Assembly (NCBI RefSeq): GCF_010882175.1
Contig: NZ_WKLH01000002.1
Span: 248,001-312,000, forward strand
From: Mangrovibacterium lignilyticum
Lineage (GTDB): Bacteria > Bacteroidota > Bacteroidia > Bacteroidales > Prolixibacteraceae
Direction: 5' to 3'
DNA length: 64,000 nucleotides
Shown here in pieces: positions 9,100 to 17,549 of this stretch. Below the pieces are notes generated by a model. It did no database searches and had not been told where the DNA came from. It saw only the letters and a list, made by a program, of their open reading frames with translations. The translations under genes were made by a program, and so were the position numbers. Numbering within the stretch: position 1 is the first letter of the stretch; every line of letters begins with the position of its first letter.

Positions 9100-9528
9100 G
9101 TGTTTCGAGTTACAAGTTTCGCCTTTACAACAAAAGTGAAGAGAATGAAAAGTTACAAGGATTTAGAGGTTTATCAGGAAGCATGTAAACTGGCGATCAA
9201 AGTTCATCGGGTGAGTTTGGAGCTACCGAAATATGAACTTTACGAGCAGGGGAGTCAGATTCGGAGAAGTTCAAAAAGCATTAAGGATAATATTGCTGAA
9301 GGATTTGGGCGAAGAAGATACAAGGATGAATTTATTCGCTTTTTGATATTTGCACATGCATCTTGTGATGAAGCGATTTCGCAACTAAGCATGATTAATG
9401 AAATCTATTTTGAAAATAGTGGATTAAATGAACTGCTTAGTGAATATGAGATTCTCAGAGCAAAAATCAATAAATTCATCCAATATGTAGAAAGTAATTG
9501 GCAGACTCCAACCCGTAACTTGAAACAC
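9100..9528. repeat. Inverted repeat pair enclosing the four-helix-bundle gene
   Basis: The left arm is GTGTTTCGAGTTAC (9100-9113), six bases after the stop of the NuoE-NuoF gene. The right arm is GTAACTTGAAACAC (9515-9528), inside the 3' end of the four-helix-bundle gene. The arms are complementary at 13 of 14 positions. In RNA they would close a loop of about 400 nt containing the gene, the same geometry as 23S intervening sequences that are cut out at their basal stem. No clear target-site duplication is seen next to the arms. Confidence 0.7.
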
Positions 9529-9543
9529 AAAACATTGCAATAA
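9145..9543 (+). CDS. Four-helix-bundle protein (23S rRNA intervening-sequence type)
   Basis: 132 residues from the ATG at 9145. The frame is open further upstream, but family members start at MKSYKDLEVYQEACKLA. Recognisable signature segments are YKDLEVYQ, IRRSSKSIKDNIAEGFGR and FLIFAHASCDEA. This family is known from intervening sequences in 23S rRNA and from scattered solitary copies. Here it interrupts two consecutive redox genes and shares no visible function with them. A 14-bp inverted repeat flanks the gene (9100-9113 and 9515-9528, one mismatch); the right arm lies within its last codons. The TAA stop overlaps the next ATG by one base, so translation is probably coupled. Its role in the cell is not known; it may bind RNA. 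Confidence 0.85.
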   Translation: MKSYKDLEVYQEACKLAIKVHRVSLELPKYELYEQGSQIRRSSKSIKDNIAEGFGRRRYKDEFIRFLIFAHASCDEAISQLSMINEIYFENSGLNELLSEYEILRAKINKFIQYVESNWQTPTRNLKHKTLQ

Positions 9544-11111
9544 TGATTAAACTCAAAATAAATAGCCAATCCATCGAAATTCCGAAAGGAACAACTGTTT
9601 TGGAAGCAGCCCGAAAGTTAGGCATCAATATACCCACGATGTGCCACCTGGAGGGAACTGAGCATTTTACCTCGTGCATGGTTTGCCTGGTGAAAGATGC
9701 CGGCAATGGTCGCTTGCTTGCTTCCTGCTCCATGCCGGCGATGGATGGAATGGAAATAATCACCGACGACGCTGAATGCCTTGAATCGCGAAGAGTGTCA
9801 CTGGAGCTACTACTGAGCGAGCATGTTGGCGATTGCGAAGCTCCCTGTCAATTGGTATGTCCCGCCCGTATGAATATCCCACTGATGAACCGACTGATTG
9901 CCAGCGGGAACTTCAGCAAGGCTATCGAGGTTGTGAAACGTGACATTGCTTTGCCTGCTATTCTGGGACGGATTTGTCCTGCTCCCTGCGAAGCGGGTTG
10001 TCGGCGTAAATCCATCGATGAGGCTGTTTCCATTTGCCTGTTGAAGGGTTTTGCTGCAGATAACGAATTGACTACAAATAAACACTCTGTAGCGTCAAGC
10101 AGCAATTCAGGCCGCAAAGTTGCAATTATTGGAGCTGGCCCGGCCGGACTGGCAGCTGCTTTTTATCTGAGCAAAGCAGACCATTCAATTTCAATTTTCG
10201 AGAAAAATGAGAAAGCCGGAGGTGACTTGCTGAAAATTGAAGAAACAGTTCTACCCGCGAATATTCGGGAAATCGAGATTCAAACTATTTTGAATTCCGG
10301 TGTAGCCATTCAATACCAAACAGAAATTGATAAAGTCCGCTTCACAGAATTACAACAGAATTTTGATGCCGTTATATTGGCAACAGGAGCCATGAACGGT
10401 GCAATGGAAGAGTGGGGGTTGACTCTCTCTAAAAGTGGGATTGAAGTCGATAAAAAAACCTACCAAACGATACTTCCAAAGGTTTTTGCGATTGGCAACG
10501 CCTTACGGCCTTCAAAACTGGCAGTTCGGTCGGTCGGGCAAGGGAAGGAGCTGGCTCACCTACTGGATGAATACTTTAAAAATGATGTGCTGCATGCATT
10601 GCCGGAGCGATTCAATTCAAAGTTTGGGAAGCTGATCGAAACCGAGTATGTAACCTATTTGAAGGAGAGCAACACCAATAAACGCGTGGATGCAAGTGGA
10701 GGAAAGGCACACGGATTTTCCAGCGAAGAGGCCGTGGCTGAAGCTAAACGCTGCTTACATTGTGATTGTCGAAATCCGGAAAGCTGCAAACTGCGGGCGT
10801 TGGCCGACGAATTTGGAGCAGTTCAAAAACGGTTCCAATATGACGATCGTGTGCTCGTTGAAAAAGAATTTGTGTCAAAAAAGATCGTCTACGAACCCAA
10901 TAAATGCATCAAATGCGGCATCTGTGTTCGACTGACCAAACAGCATCAGGAAGCGTTTGGCTTTAGCTTTATCGGGCGGGGATTTGATGTTCGGATTGGC
11001 GTTCCCTTTTCAGAATCGATAGAAAAGGCTTTGGAGAAAACAGCGGTTTTAGTCGCTGAAAAGTGCCCGACTGGAGCGTTGGCTTTACTGGATTCGGAGG
11101 AACAATTATAG
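9543..11111 (+). CDS. NuoG-N/GltD-like Fe-S flavoprotein lacking the NAD(P) subdomain
   Basis: 522 residues. Residues 1-80 form a plant-type 2Fe-2S domain (C34, C45, C48, C62) as in NuoG/HydA. Residues about 98-175 form the Fe-S domain that precedes GltD-type modules (DCEAPCQLVCP; ICPAPCEAGC). The FAD dinucleotide fold VAIIGAGPAGLAAAFYL starts near 193 and closes with ILPKVFAIGNALRPS near 315. The second nucleotide-binding fold that GltD and NfnB proteins carry between these parts is missing: only about 25 residues separate ILATGA from the closing strand. A ferredoxin-like tail follows (CIKCGIC near 456; CPTGA near 508). The ATG overlaps the four-helix-bundle stop. Probably the electron partner of the NuoE-NuoF protein; the role of its FAD is inferred. 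Confidence 0.85.
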   Translation: MIKLKINSQSIEIPKGTTVLEAARKLGINIPTMCHLEGTEHFTSCMVCLVKDAGNGRLLASCSMPAMDGMEIITDDAECLESRRVSLELLLSEHVGDCEAPCQLVCPARMNIPLMNRLIASGNFSKAIEVVKRDIALPAILGRICPAPCEAGCRRKSIDEAVSICLLKGFAADNELTTNKHSVASSSNSGRKVAIIGAGPAGLAAAFYLSKADHSISIFEKNEKAGGDLLKIEETVLPANIREIEIQTILNSGVAIQYQTEIDKVRFTELQQNFDAVILATGAMNGAMEEWGLTLSKSGIEVDKKTYQTILPKVFAIGNALRPSKLAVRSVGQGKELAHLLDEYFKNDVLHALPERFNSKFGKLIETEYVTYLKESNTNKRVDASGGKAHGFSSEEAVAEAKRCLHCDCRNPESCKLRALADEFGAVQKRFQYDDRVLVEKEFVSKKIVYEPNKCIKCGICVRLTKQHQEAFGFSFIGRGFDVRIGVPFSESIEKALEKTAVLVAEKCPTGALALLDSEEQL

Positions 11112-11136
11112 TTTAAATGAAGCGTTCAATTTAAAA

Positions 11137-12246
11137 ATGCGAAGAAAAATATACCTACTACTTTCAATCCTTTGCTTTTCTGTTTTGGCTAGTGCCCAAA
11201 GCGAATGGCCTATTTTTAGAGGAAATCAGGAATTGACCGCATCAATCAAGGCCGATCTTTCGCCTGACCTGAAACTACTGGCTTCCTTTCAAACGGAAGA
11301 TGAAATAAAGGCATCGCCGGTTGTCAAAGACGGCATCGTGTTTTGCGGTTCGACCGATGGATGGTTTTATGCCTTCAACCTGAAAGGCGAGTTGAAATGG
11401 AAATTTCAAGCTGAGAATGGCATTGAAGCTCCTGCTGTTCTATTGGATGGCAAAGTTATATTTGGCTGTCTGGACGGGCAATTAATTTGTCTGGACGAAA
11501 AAGACGGCGCGCTCCTTTGGAAATACGAAACTGAGAATCAGATTGTCGGCTCAGCCAATTGGAAGGTGATTGATGAAAAAACAGTTTTAGCTGTTGGAAG
11601 TTATGACTATTTCCTCCACGGAGTGAACTTGGCCGATGGGAAGGGATTGTGGAAATATGAATCGAATAATTTCATTAACGGAGCTCCTTCGCTATACAAG
11701 AATACTGTTGTATTTGGCGGTTGCGATGGGCTTTTACATATTGTCGATCTGGCAGTTGGGAAGGCTGAAAAGACAATTGAGCTTTCAACTTATGTTGCTT
11801 CTTCGCCGGCTATCGTAGAGAATATAGCCTATGTGGGAGATTATGACGGTCGTTTTTTTGCCGTCGACCTGCAAGCGGGAAAGGTGCTTTGGACCTATGA
11901 CAATCCGGAGAAAGATCTGCCCTTTATCGCTTCGCCCGCGATCAGTGGCGATTTGATTGTCCTTGGAAATGAAGACCGTCAACTCTATGCATTCAATAGA
12001 AAAGATGGTACATTAGTCTGGACAAAGCGATTGAGCAATCGGATTGACTCGTCGAGTGCCATTGCCGGAAATTCGGTTTTTACAGCCACCATGGATGGGA
12101 TGCTGTACCGGCACGATTTGAAAAGTGGCGAGGAACTGTGGACTTACGAAATTGGCAGCCGAATATCAGGCTCACCGGCTATTAGCGATGGAAAGCTAAT
12201 TATTGGTGCAAGTGACGGCAGAATCTATATTTTCGGAACAGACTAA
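11137..12246 (+). CDS. Secreted BamB/PQQ-like beta-propeller protein
   Basis: 369 residues. A classical signal peptide (residues 1-20, ending LASAQ) is followed at once by the cluster-typical opening WPIFRGNQE. Seven or so PQQ-like blades follow, such as G-S-T-D-G-W-F-Y-A-F-N-L-K-G-E-L-K-W-K-F and D-L-K-S-G-E-E-L-W-T-Y-E. Unlike the other propellers of the cluster it has no membrane anchor, so it should be soluble in the periplasm. It lies 25 bp after the flavoprotein gene and 10 bp before the glycosyltransferase gene. BamB itself is a scaffold in outer-membrane protein assembly, but the position with redox genes suggests another job here. Confidence 0.8.
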   Translation: MRRKIYLLLSILCFSVLASAQSEWPIFRGNQELTASIKADLSPDLKLLASFQTEDEIKASPVVKDGIVFCGSTDGWFYAFNLKGELKWKFQAENGIEAPAVLLDGKVIFGCLDGQLICLDEKDGALLWKYETENQIVGSANWKVIDEKTVLAVGSYDYFLHGVNLADGKGLWKYESNNFINGAPSLYKNTVVFGGCDGLLHIVDLAVGKAEKTIELSTYVASSPAIVENIAYVGDYDGRFFAVDLQAGKVLWTYDNPEKDLPFIASPAISGDLIVLGNEDRQLYAFNRKDGTLVWTKRLSNRIDSSSAIAGNSVFTATMDGMLYRHDLKSGEELWTYEIGSRISGSPAISDGKLIIGASDGRIYIFGTD

Positions 12247-12256
12247 ACCAAACAGT

Positions 12257-13543
12257 ATGAAAATAGCGCATATTATACCAGGTTCCGGAGGCAGCTTTTA
12301 TTGTGGCAATTGCCTTCGCGATAGCAAATACATGCGGGCCCTGCAGGATTTAGGCCAACAAGTAGTGAAAGTGCCGCTATACCTTCCTTTATTTGAAGAT
12401 GCGCATGATTTAGCTGAAGTACCCGTTTTTTATGGCGCTGTGGACACTTACCTGAAACAGCGTTTCCCGGTTTTCCGATATATGCCTCCATTGGTTGATA
12501 AAATGCTGAACTCGAAACCTGTTTTGCATTTAGCGGCGCAAAATGCCGGTTCAACCCGTGCGAAAGGCTTGGAAGAAATGACTGTGTCAATGTTACTGGG
12601 AGAAGATGGTCTGCAAAAAGAGGAGTTGGAACGTTTGGTGGAATGGCTGAAAGAAGAAGCCAAACCTGATGTTGTCCATTTGTCGAATGCTTTGCTATTG
12701 GGATTAGCGCGTCGAATCAAACAAAAACTAAAGATTCCGGTGGTTTGCTCCCTCCAGGATGAAGACGTTTGGATTGATGTGATGAGCGAGAAAAACAGGG
12801 ATGAATGTTGGGAGATCATGAAAGAACGGGCCAAAGAGGTCGACGCATTTGTAGCTGTAAGCGATTTCTATGCCGGCGATATGAAACGTCGTCTTCACCT
12901 CAATGACAAGCAACTATTCGTCAACCATATCGGTGTTGATTCGGCTGATTATTCACCTAAAGTAATTGCTGAAAAAAAACCGATAATTGGATATATATCA
13001 AGGATGTGTGAAGATAATGGGCTCGACATTTTGGTTGATGCTTATATCTTGCTGAAAGAAGATCCTGCTTTCGAATCGGTTGAGTTAAGAATAACTGGTG
13101 GCAAAACAAACGACGACACTAAATTTATTCAGGAACAGAAGAAAGTCATCGCTCAAGCTGGATTGACCGGATCGGTACATTGGGTGGAAGAATTTGAAGG
13201 GGAAGCTCGTCAACGGTTTTTCGACTTAGTAGCGCTTTTGTCTGTTCCGGTGTTGAATGGAGAAGCTTTCGGCTTGTATCAACTGGAAGCACTGGCTTCG
13301 GGCATTCCACTTGTTCAACCCGAACTGGGGGCCTTCCCCGAAGTTGTCAACCTTTCTGAAGGTGGTGTCATCTATCACCCGAACAGCCCGAAAAAATTAG
13401 CAAAAGCCTGGAAAAGTCTGATTCTGGATCCTGCCAAATTGAGCGAACTAAGTAAGGCAGGTCTCGCAGGCGTGAAAAAGCATTTCGACATTCACCAACA
13501 AGCTAAAAAGCTGGTGGATATTTATGAAAAGGTCAAAAATTGA
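12257..13543 (+). CDS. Glycosyltransferase family 4 protein
   Basis: 428 residues from the ATG at 12257, where MKIAHIIPGSGGSFYCGNC starts the first Rossmann fold. The frame is open 54 bp earlier, but that extension would overlap the upstream gene. The C-terminal donor-sugar domain shows the GT4 pattern: GYISRMCEDNGLD, a stretch ending VHWVEEF, and GEAFGLYQLEALASGIPLV, where E-x7-E is the family nucleotide-sugar contact. It should move a sugar from a nucleotide donor to an unknown acceptor on the cytoplasmic side. Close spacing to the propeller gene suggests one operon, but a direct tie to electron transfer is not evident. Confidence 0.8.
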   Translation: MKIAHIIPGSGGSFYCGNCLRDSKYMRALQDLGQQVVKVPLYLPLFEDAHDLAEVPVFYGAVDTYLKQRFPVFRYMPPLVDKMLNSKPVLHLAAQNAGSTRAKGLEEMTVSMLLGEDGLQKEELERLVEWLKEEAKPDVVHLSNALLLGLARRIKQKLKIPVVCSLQDEDVWIDVMSEKNRDECWEIMKERAKEVDAFVAVSDFYAGDMKRRLHLNDKQLFVNHIGVDSADYSPKVIAEKKPIIGYISRMCEDNGLDILVDAYILLKEDPAFESVELRITGGKTNDDTKFIQEQKKVIAQAGLTGSVHWVEEFEGEARQRFFDLVALLSVPVLNGEAFGLYQLEALASGIPLVQPELGAFPEVVNLSEGGVIYHPNSPKKLAKAWKSLILDPAKLSELSKAGLAGVKKHFDIHQQAKKLVDIYEKVKN

Positions 13544-13571
13544 AACTATTAATTCGATGCAAACAGATACA

Positions 13572-13617
13572 CAGGGGGTAACGACCGATGACTGTCCCCT
13601 GAATCCTGCGTCACCCC
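13572..13617 (+). promoter_or_regulatory. Two mutually exclusive hairpins before the ABC exporter genes
   Basis: In the 101-bp gap before the ABC ATPase gene, CAGGGG (13572-13577) can pair with CCCCTG (13596-13601). The overlapping GGGGTAACG (13575-13583) can instead pair with CGTCACCCC (13609-13617), with one mismatch. The two stems share bases and so exclude each other. This could be an attenuator-like leader or chance; no T-run follows either stem. Confidence 0.3.
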
Positions 13618-13644
13618 AATAACTCATAACACGAAACTCATTTT

Positions 13645-14319
13645 ATGCTTGAAATCAACCAACTTTGCAAAAGCTTCACCTCCGGTTCAGGAGAAAAACG
13701 AATCATTCTGGATGAACTGGACCTGACCGTTAATGCAGCCGAACGTGTAGCCATTGTTGGACCATCAGGTTCCGGTAAAAGTACCCTGCTGAATCTGATC
13801 GGTGCTTTGGATGCTCCGGATTCGGGGACGATCTTGCTGAATGGTGAATCGGTGTTCTCGAAGACTGAAGCTGAATTAGCTGTTTTTCGGAACCATTCGG
13901 TTGGCTTTGTTTTTCAATCGCATCATCTCTTGCCGCAATTTAGTTTGAAAGAAAATATACTGCTTCCGGTATTGGCTCAGCAGCGAAATATTGACCAATT
14001 GGTTCTGGAGCGAGCCGATTATCTGATGGAGCGCCTGGGAATAGCTTCTCTGCAGAAACAGCGCCCTTCGCAACTCTCGAGAGGAGAGTGTCAACGCACA
14101 GCTGTTGCCCGTGCTCTTATTAATCGTCCCAAGATTCTGTTGGCCGATGAACCTACCGGAGCACTGGATCAGCATTCCGCTGATCAGTTGGTAGAGCTAT
14201 TGCTTCAGCTCAACCGGGAAGAAAAGGTGAGCTTACTGGTCGTAACTCATGCGATGCGTGTCGCTTCTCAAATGGGCAAAATTTACAACTTGACGGACGG
14301 AAAACTACTGATCAAATGA
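13645..14319 (+). CDS. ABC transporter ATP-binding protein (LolD/MacB type)
   Basis: 224 residues, the normal size for LolD/MacB-family ATPases. Walker A GPSGSGKST is near residue 39, the Q-loop FVFQSHHLLPQFS near 91, and Walker B ILLADEPTGALDQHS near 169, with the H-loop VVTHAM near 204. The signature motif reads LSRGE in place of the usual LSGGE, a mild variation. The gene overlaps the permease gene by 4 bp. The pair should form a MacB-type mechanotransmission complex acting on periplasmic substrates (lipoproteins, peptides or small molecules); the substrate is unknown. Confidence 0.9.
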   Translation: MLEINQLCKSFTSGSGEKRIILDELDLTVNAAERVAIVGPSGSGKSTLLNLIGALDAPDSGTILLNGESVFSKTEAELAVFRNHSVGFVFQSHHLLPQFSLKENILLPVLAQQRNIDQLVLERADYLMERLGIASLQKQRPSQLSRGECQRTAVARALINRPKILLADEPTGALDQHSADQLVELLLQLNREEKVSLLVVTHAMRVASQMGKIYNLTDGKLLIK

Positions 14320-17300
14320 ATTCAATCCGCTACGTATTGAAATCCTTGCTTCATTTTTGGAAGCTAAATGTAACGATCCTTTTGGGAGTCGCTCTCAGTA
14401 CAGCTATTTTACTGGGGGCGCTGATGATTGGCGACACGGTCGCTTTCAACCTGAAGAAAATAAGCAAGCAACGCCTTGGAAATACACAGTGGACGGTATC
14501 GGGCGGGGAACGATTGTTTCGGCAACAACTGGCTAACGAAATGAACCATGACGGCGGAGCATATTCGCCTGTGTTGTTTAGCCGTGGTATGGCTGTGCTG
14601 GATGGTGGAAAAGCCCGAGCCAATCAGTTACAGGTTTGGGGAGTTGACCATTCATTCAACCCAATTGCCGGCACTGACAGCTTGTTCAATTTAAACAGTA
14701 ATGAGGCGATACTGAACGAGAAGTTGGCCACTGTTTTGGGCGTAAATGTTGGCGAAGAGCTTATGTTGCGGGTCAATAAGCAAAGTGCTTACCCGGCGAA
14801 CACCCCTTTGGTCTCCGCTGATGAAAGCACCATTTCGTTTCGGGTGAAGGTGAAAGCGCTGGCAAATGCTGATCAATGCGGGAACTTTAATTTGCAGCCG
14901 ATTCAGTCTGCTCCGCTGAATGTTTTTGTTTCGCTGGATTTTCTGAACCGGCAAATGCAGCTGGATGCAAAAGCAAATTTAATATTGATACCGGAAGTCC
15001 AAATAGATGCTGCAACAATCATCAACCAAGTGCAAGCCAACTGGCAGCTGGCTGATTTGAACCTGGAAATATTCCGTGATTCTGCCAACATGAAATGGGG
15101 AATTCGTTCGGAGCGGGTTTTCATTGAAGAGGATTTGGAGAACAAGATCTTGCAGGCAGATTCTTCCGCCCGGTCTGTCCTGACTTACTTTGTGAATCAT
15201 TTTGACGCTGGCGGACAATCGACGCCTTATTCGTTTGTATGCGGGCTGCCGGATGATGTGCTTCAGCTTGGGGATAATGCCATTGTCATTAATGAATGGC
15301 TGGCTGAAGATTTGCACGTTGAAACAAACGATTCGATTGAACTAAGCTATTTTGAAGTCGGCCCCTTGCGTCAATTGGTGGAAAAGAAAACAAAATTCAA
15401 GCTGACAGGAATTGTACCTCTTTCCGGAAAATGGGATGATCCCGCACTGATGCCTGAGATTCCCGGATTGTCGGATGCCGGACATTGCAGCGATTGGGAA
15501 ACCGGTGTCCCGGTTGATTTGTCAATTATTCGTCCGAAAGATGAAGCCTACTGGAATACATACAAAGGCACACCGAAGGCATTTGTGAGCTTAAAAACTG
15601 CTCGCCACTTGTGGGGTAACCGCTATGGCAAAGCAACGGCTATTCTTTTTTCAACTCCTGATCGGGAACAGTTGGAACAGAAAATCACAAGTTCAGTTTC
15701 TCCAGAAGATTTAGCTTACGCTGTTGTTGCAGTTCAGAAAGAGGGATTGCAAGCGGCCAGTCAGGGGGTAGACTTTGGCGGACTGTTCATTGGCTTGAGC
15801 TTCTTTGTTCTATTTGCAGCTTTGCTGCTGGCTTGGCTCATGTTCCGGCTCTACCTGAACTTTCGGCGTTACGAAATCGGAACGCTTCATGCGATGGGCT
15901 TTAGGTCACGCTTAATCCGGAAGCTGTTTATGCTGGAAGGAGCCTTTCTCATTCTGCCTGGAATCCTGATTGGGATACCATTAGGCATTGCTTACAACAA
16001 AGTCGTTTTGGACGCGATCAATACCATATGGCGGGATATCGTCCGAACATCTGTGCCTGAGGCCTATTTGCAGTTACAATCTGTTCTTATCGCTATTCTC
16101 AGCATTCTCGTGATTTGTATGCTGAGTGTGTGGTTTGTTCTTCGGAAGTTTTCGAAGGAAGCGATCACCAGTGTACAACGACAACAAATTGCATCTGCCC
16201 GACTAAAGCGGCGCAATTTATGGATTGGATTAGTCTTGCTCATTCTGGCCATTGCTTTAATGTTTTGGCAGGGAGTCGGAAACGAAATTCAGCCTGAAAT
16301 ATTTTTTATAGCGGGATTCTTGTTGCTACCCGGGTTGCTATTTCTCGTCGATTTTGGATTTCAAAAGATACTTACCAAACAAGCGAATGGCTTACCATAC
16401 GGACATTTCTCAGCCCTGTTGACTTTTGCTGATCGGCGTCGAAATAACCTGACGATCGGTTTTTTAGCCATTGGCATCTTCCTGGTTTTGTCAACCGGAA
16501 TGAATCGGCAGGATTTGACGAGTGGCGCCGAAGAAGCCTCATCCGGAACGGGTGGCTATCAATTTTTTGCTGAAACCAGTTTCCCGGTTTTGTATGATTT
16601 GAATTCAGAGGAAGGCCGTTTTCAACTGGGGCTGGAAGATACGAAAGCCCATTTTGTCCAGTTACAGACGCTGGAGGGCACCGATGCGAGTTGTTTAAAT
16701 CTGAATCGAGTGAGTAAACCCCGGGTGCTGGGAATTGATCCGACTGAGTTTAATGCACGAAAAGCCTTCAGCTTTAGTTCAAAAAGTGAAGAGCTGAATG
16801 ACGGGAGTTCCTGGCTGACGTTGAAGAAACAACTGCCCAATGGAGCCATTCCGGCAATCGCAGATGCTTCTGTTATTCAATGGAGTTTGGGCAAGTCGGT
16901 GGGTGATACGCTGGTGTACACGAACGAATCGGGAGAGCCCATTGTGCTGCAATTGGTTGGTGGACTGGCAAATTCAGTGTTCCAGGGAAACATCCTGATT
17001 GGAGATAGCCTGTTTCGTGCCAACTTTCCATCAATAAGTGGATCTTCGGTATTTCTGATTGATGCTCCGGGCGAAGAGGAAGCCAGCTTAAAAAGTGCCT
17101 TTCGCAACTATGGAATAGAGCTAATGCCCAGTCAGGAACGCTTGCTTTTGTTTTACCAGATTGAAAACACTTACCTCAATATTTTTCTGATGTTGGGTGC
17201 TTTAGGCTTGTTGATTGGAACCATTGGATTAGCGATTGTTATCTTCCGCAGCTTGTTTGAACAACGGTCTGTGTTTGCCTTGCTTGAGGCTGTTGGCTTT

Positions 17301-17549
17301 ACCCGGGCAAAGATTCGACGCATCAGTCTGAAAGGGCATTTGTTACTGGTTTTGATGGCCTTGCTTATCGGCTTAATTCCGGCTGTTTTATCGGCACTGC
17401 CAAGCTTGTTGTCAGCCCAATATTTCAACCTGTTGTATTGGAGCTTAGGTGTTTTTGCCTTGGTGTTGGTGAGTGCCTGGATTTGGGTTTTCACTGGACA
17501 CCGCCTGGCAATGAAAGGGAAAGCAAGCGACGCGCTAAGAAATGACTAA
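14316..17549 (+). CDS. FtsX-like ABC transporter permease
   Basis: 1077 residues, a double-length FtsX/MacB-type permease. One membrane segment lies near residues 18-38. A large periplasmic domain of about 440 residues follows. A middle block of segments lies near 488-515, 540-562, 590-610, 635-653, 660-678 and 710-728, then a second periplasmic region (about 730-950), and three final segments near 952-980, 1005-1030 and 1040-1060. Ten helices fit the long FtsX permeases that work as single chains with a LolD-like ATPase, which is encoded just upstream with a 4-bp overlap. The substrate is unknown. It is the last gene of the plus-strand run; no convincing terminator hairpin follows. Confidence 0.85.
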   Translation: MNSIRYVLKSLLHFWKLNVTILLGVALSTAILLGALMIGDTVAFNLKKISKQRLGNTQWTVSGGERLFRQQLANEMNHDGGAYSPVLFSRGMAVLDGGKARANQLQVWGVDHSFNPIAGTDSLFNLNSNEAILNEKLATVLGVNVGEELMLRVNKQSAYPANTPLVSADESTISFRVKVKALANADQCGNFNLQPIQSAPLNVFVSLDFLNRQMQLDAKANLILIPEVQIDAATIINQVQANWQLADLNLEIFRDSANMKWGIRSERVFIEEDLENKILQADSSARSVLTYFVNHFDAGGQSTPYSFVCGLPDDVLQLGDNAIVINEWLAEDLHVETNDSIELSYFEVGPLRQLVEKKTKFKLTGIVPLSGKWDDPALMPEIPGLSDAGHCSDWETGVPVDLSIIRPKDEAYWNTYKGTPKAFVSLKTARHLWGNRYGKATAILFSTPDREQLEQKITSSVSPEDLAYAVVAVQKEGLQAASQGVDFGGLFIGLSFFVLFAALLLAWLMFRLYLNFRRYEIGTLHAMGFRSRLIRKLFMLEGAFLILPGILIGIPLGIAYNKVVLDAINTIWRDIVRTSVPEAYLQLQSVLIAILSILVICMLSVWFVLRKFSKEAITSVQRQQIASARLKRRNLWIGLVLLILAIALMFWQGVGNEIQPEIFFIAGFLLLPGLLFLVDFGFQKILTKQANGLPYGHFSALLTFADRRRNNLTIGFLAIGIFLVLSTGMNRQDLTSGAEEASSGTGGYQFFAETSFPVLYDLNSEEGRFQLGLEDTKAHFVQLQTLEGTDASCLNLNRVSKPRVLGIDPTEFNARKAFSFSSKSEELNDGSSWLTLKKQLPNGAIPAIADASVIQWSLGKSVGDTLVYTNESGEPIVLQLVGGLANSVFQGNILIGDSLFRANFPSISGSSVFLIDAPGEEEASLKSAFRNYGIELMPSQERLLLFYQIENTYLNIFLMLGALGLLIGTIGLAIVIFRSLFEQRSVFALLEAVGFTRAKIRRISLKGHLLLVLMALLIGLIPAVLSALPSLLSAQYFNLLYWSLGVFALVLVSAWIWVFTGHRLAMKGKASDALRND

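Noticed and set aside
9034-9144. Longer N-terminus of the four-helix-bundle protein
   Set aside because: The extension overlaps the NuoE-NuoF gene and crosses the left repeat arm; family members start at MKSYKDLEVYQ.
9095-9543. Target-site duplication around the four-helix-bundle element
   Set aside because: Only a loose TTGC match occurs near the two repeat arms and not directly adjacent, so it is not evidence for transposition.
6740-11111. NAD-linked hydrogenase
   Set aside because: The NuoF and NuoG-N-like parts resemble hydrogenase diaphorase subunits, but no H-cluster or NiFe subunit motif is found in the window.
404-12246. True PQQ-dependent dehydrogenases
   Set aside because: Propeller repeats alone do not show PQQ binding; I saw no haem motif and no PQQ synthesis genes, so I keep the term PQQ-like.
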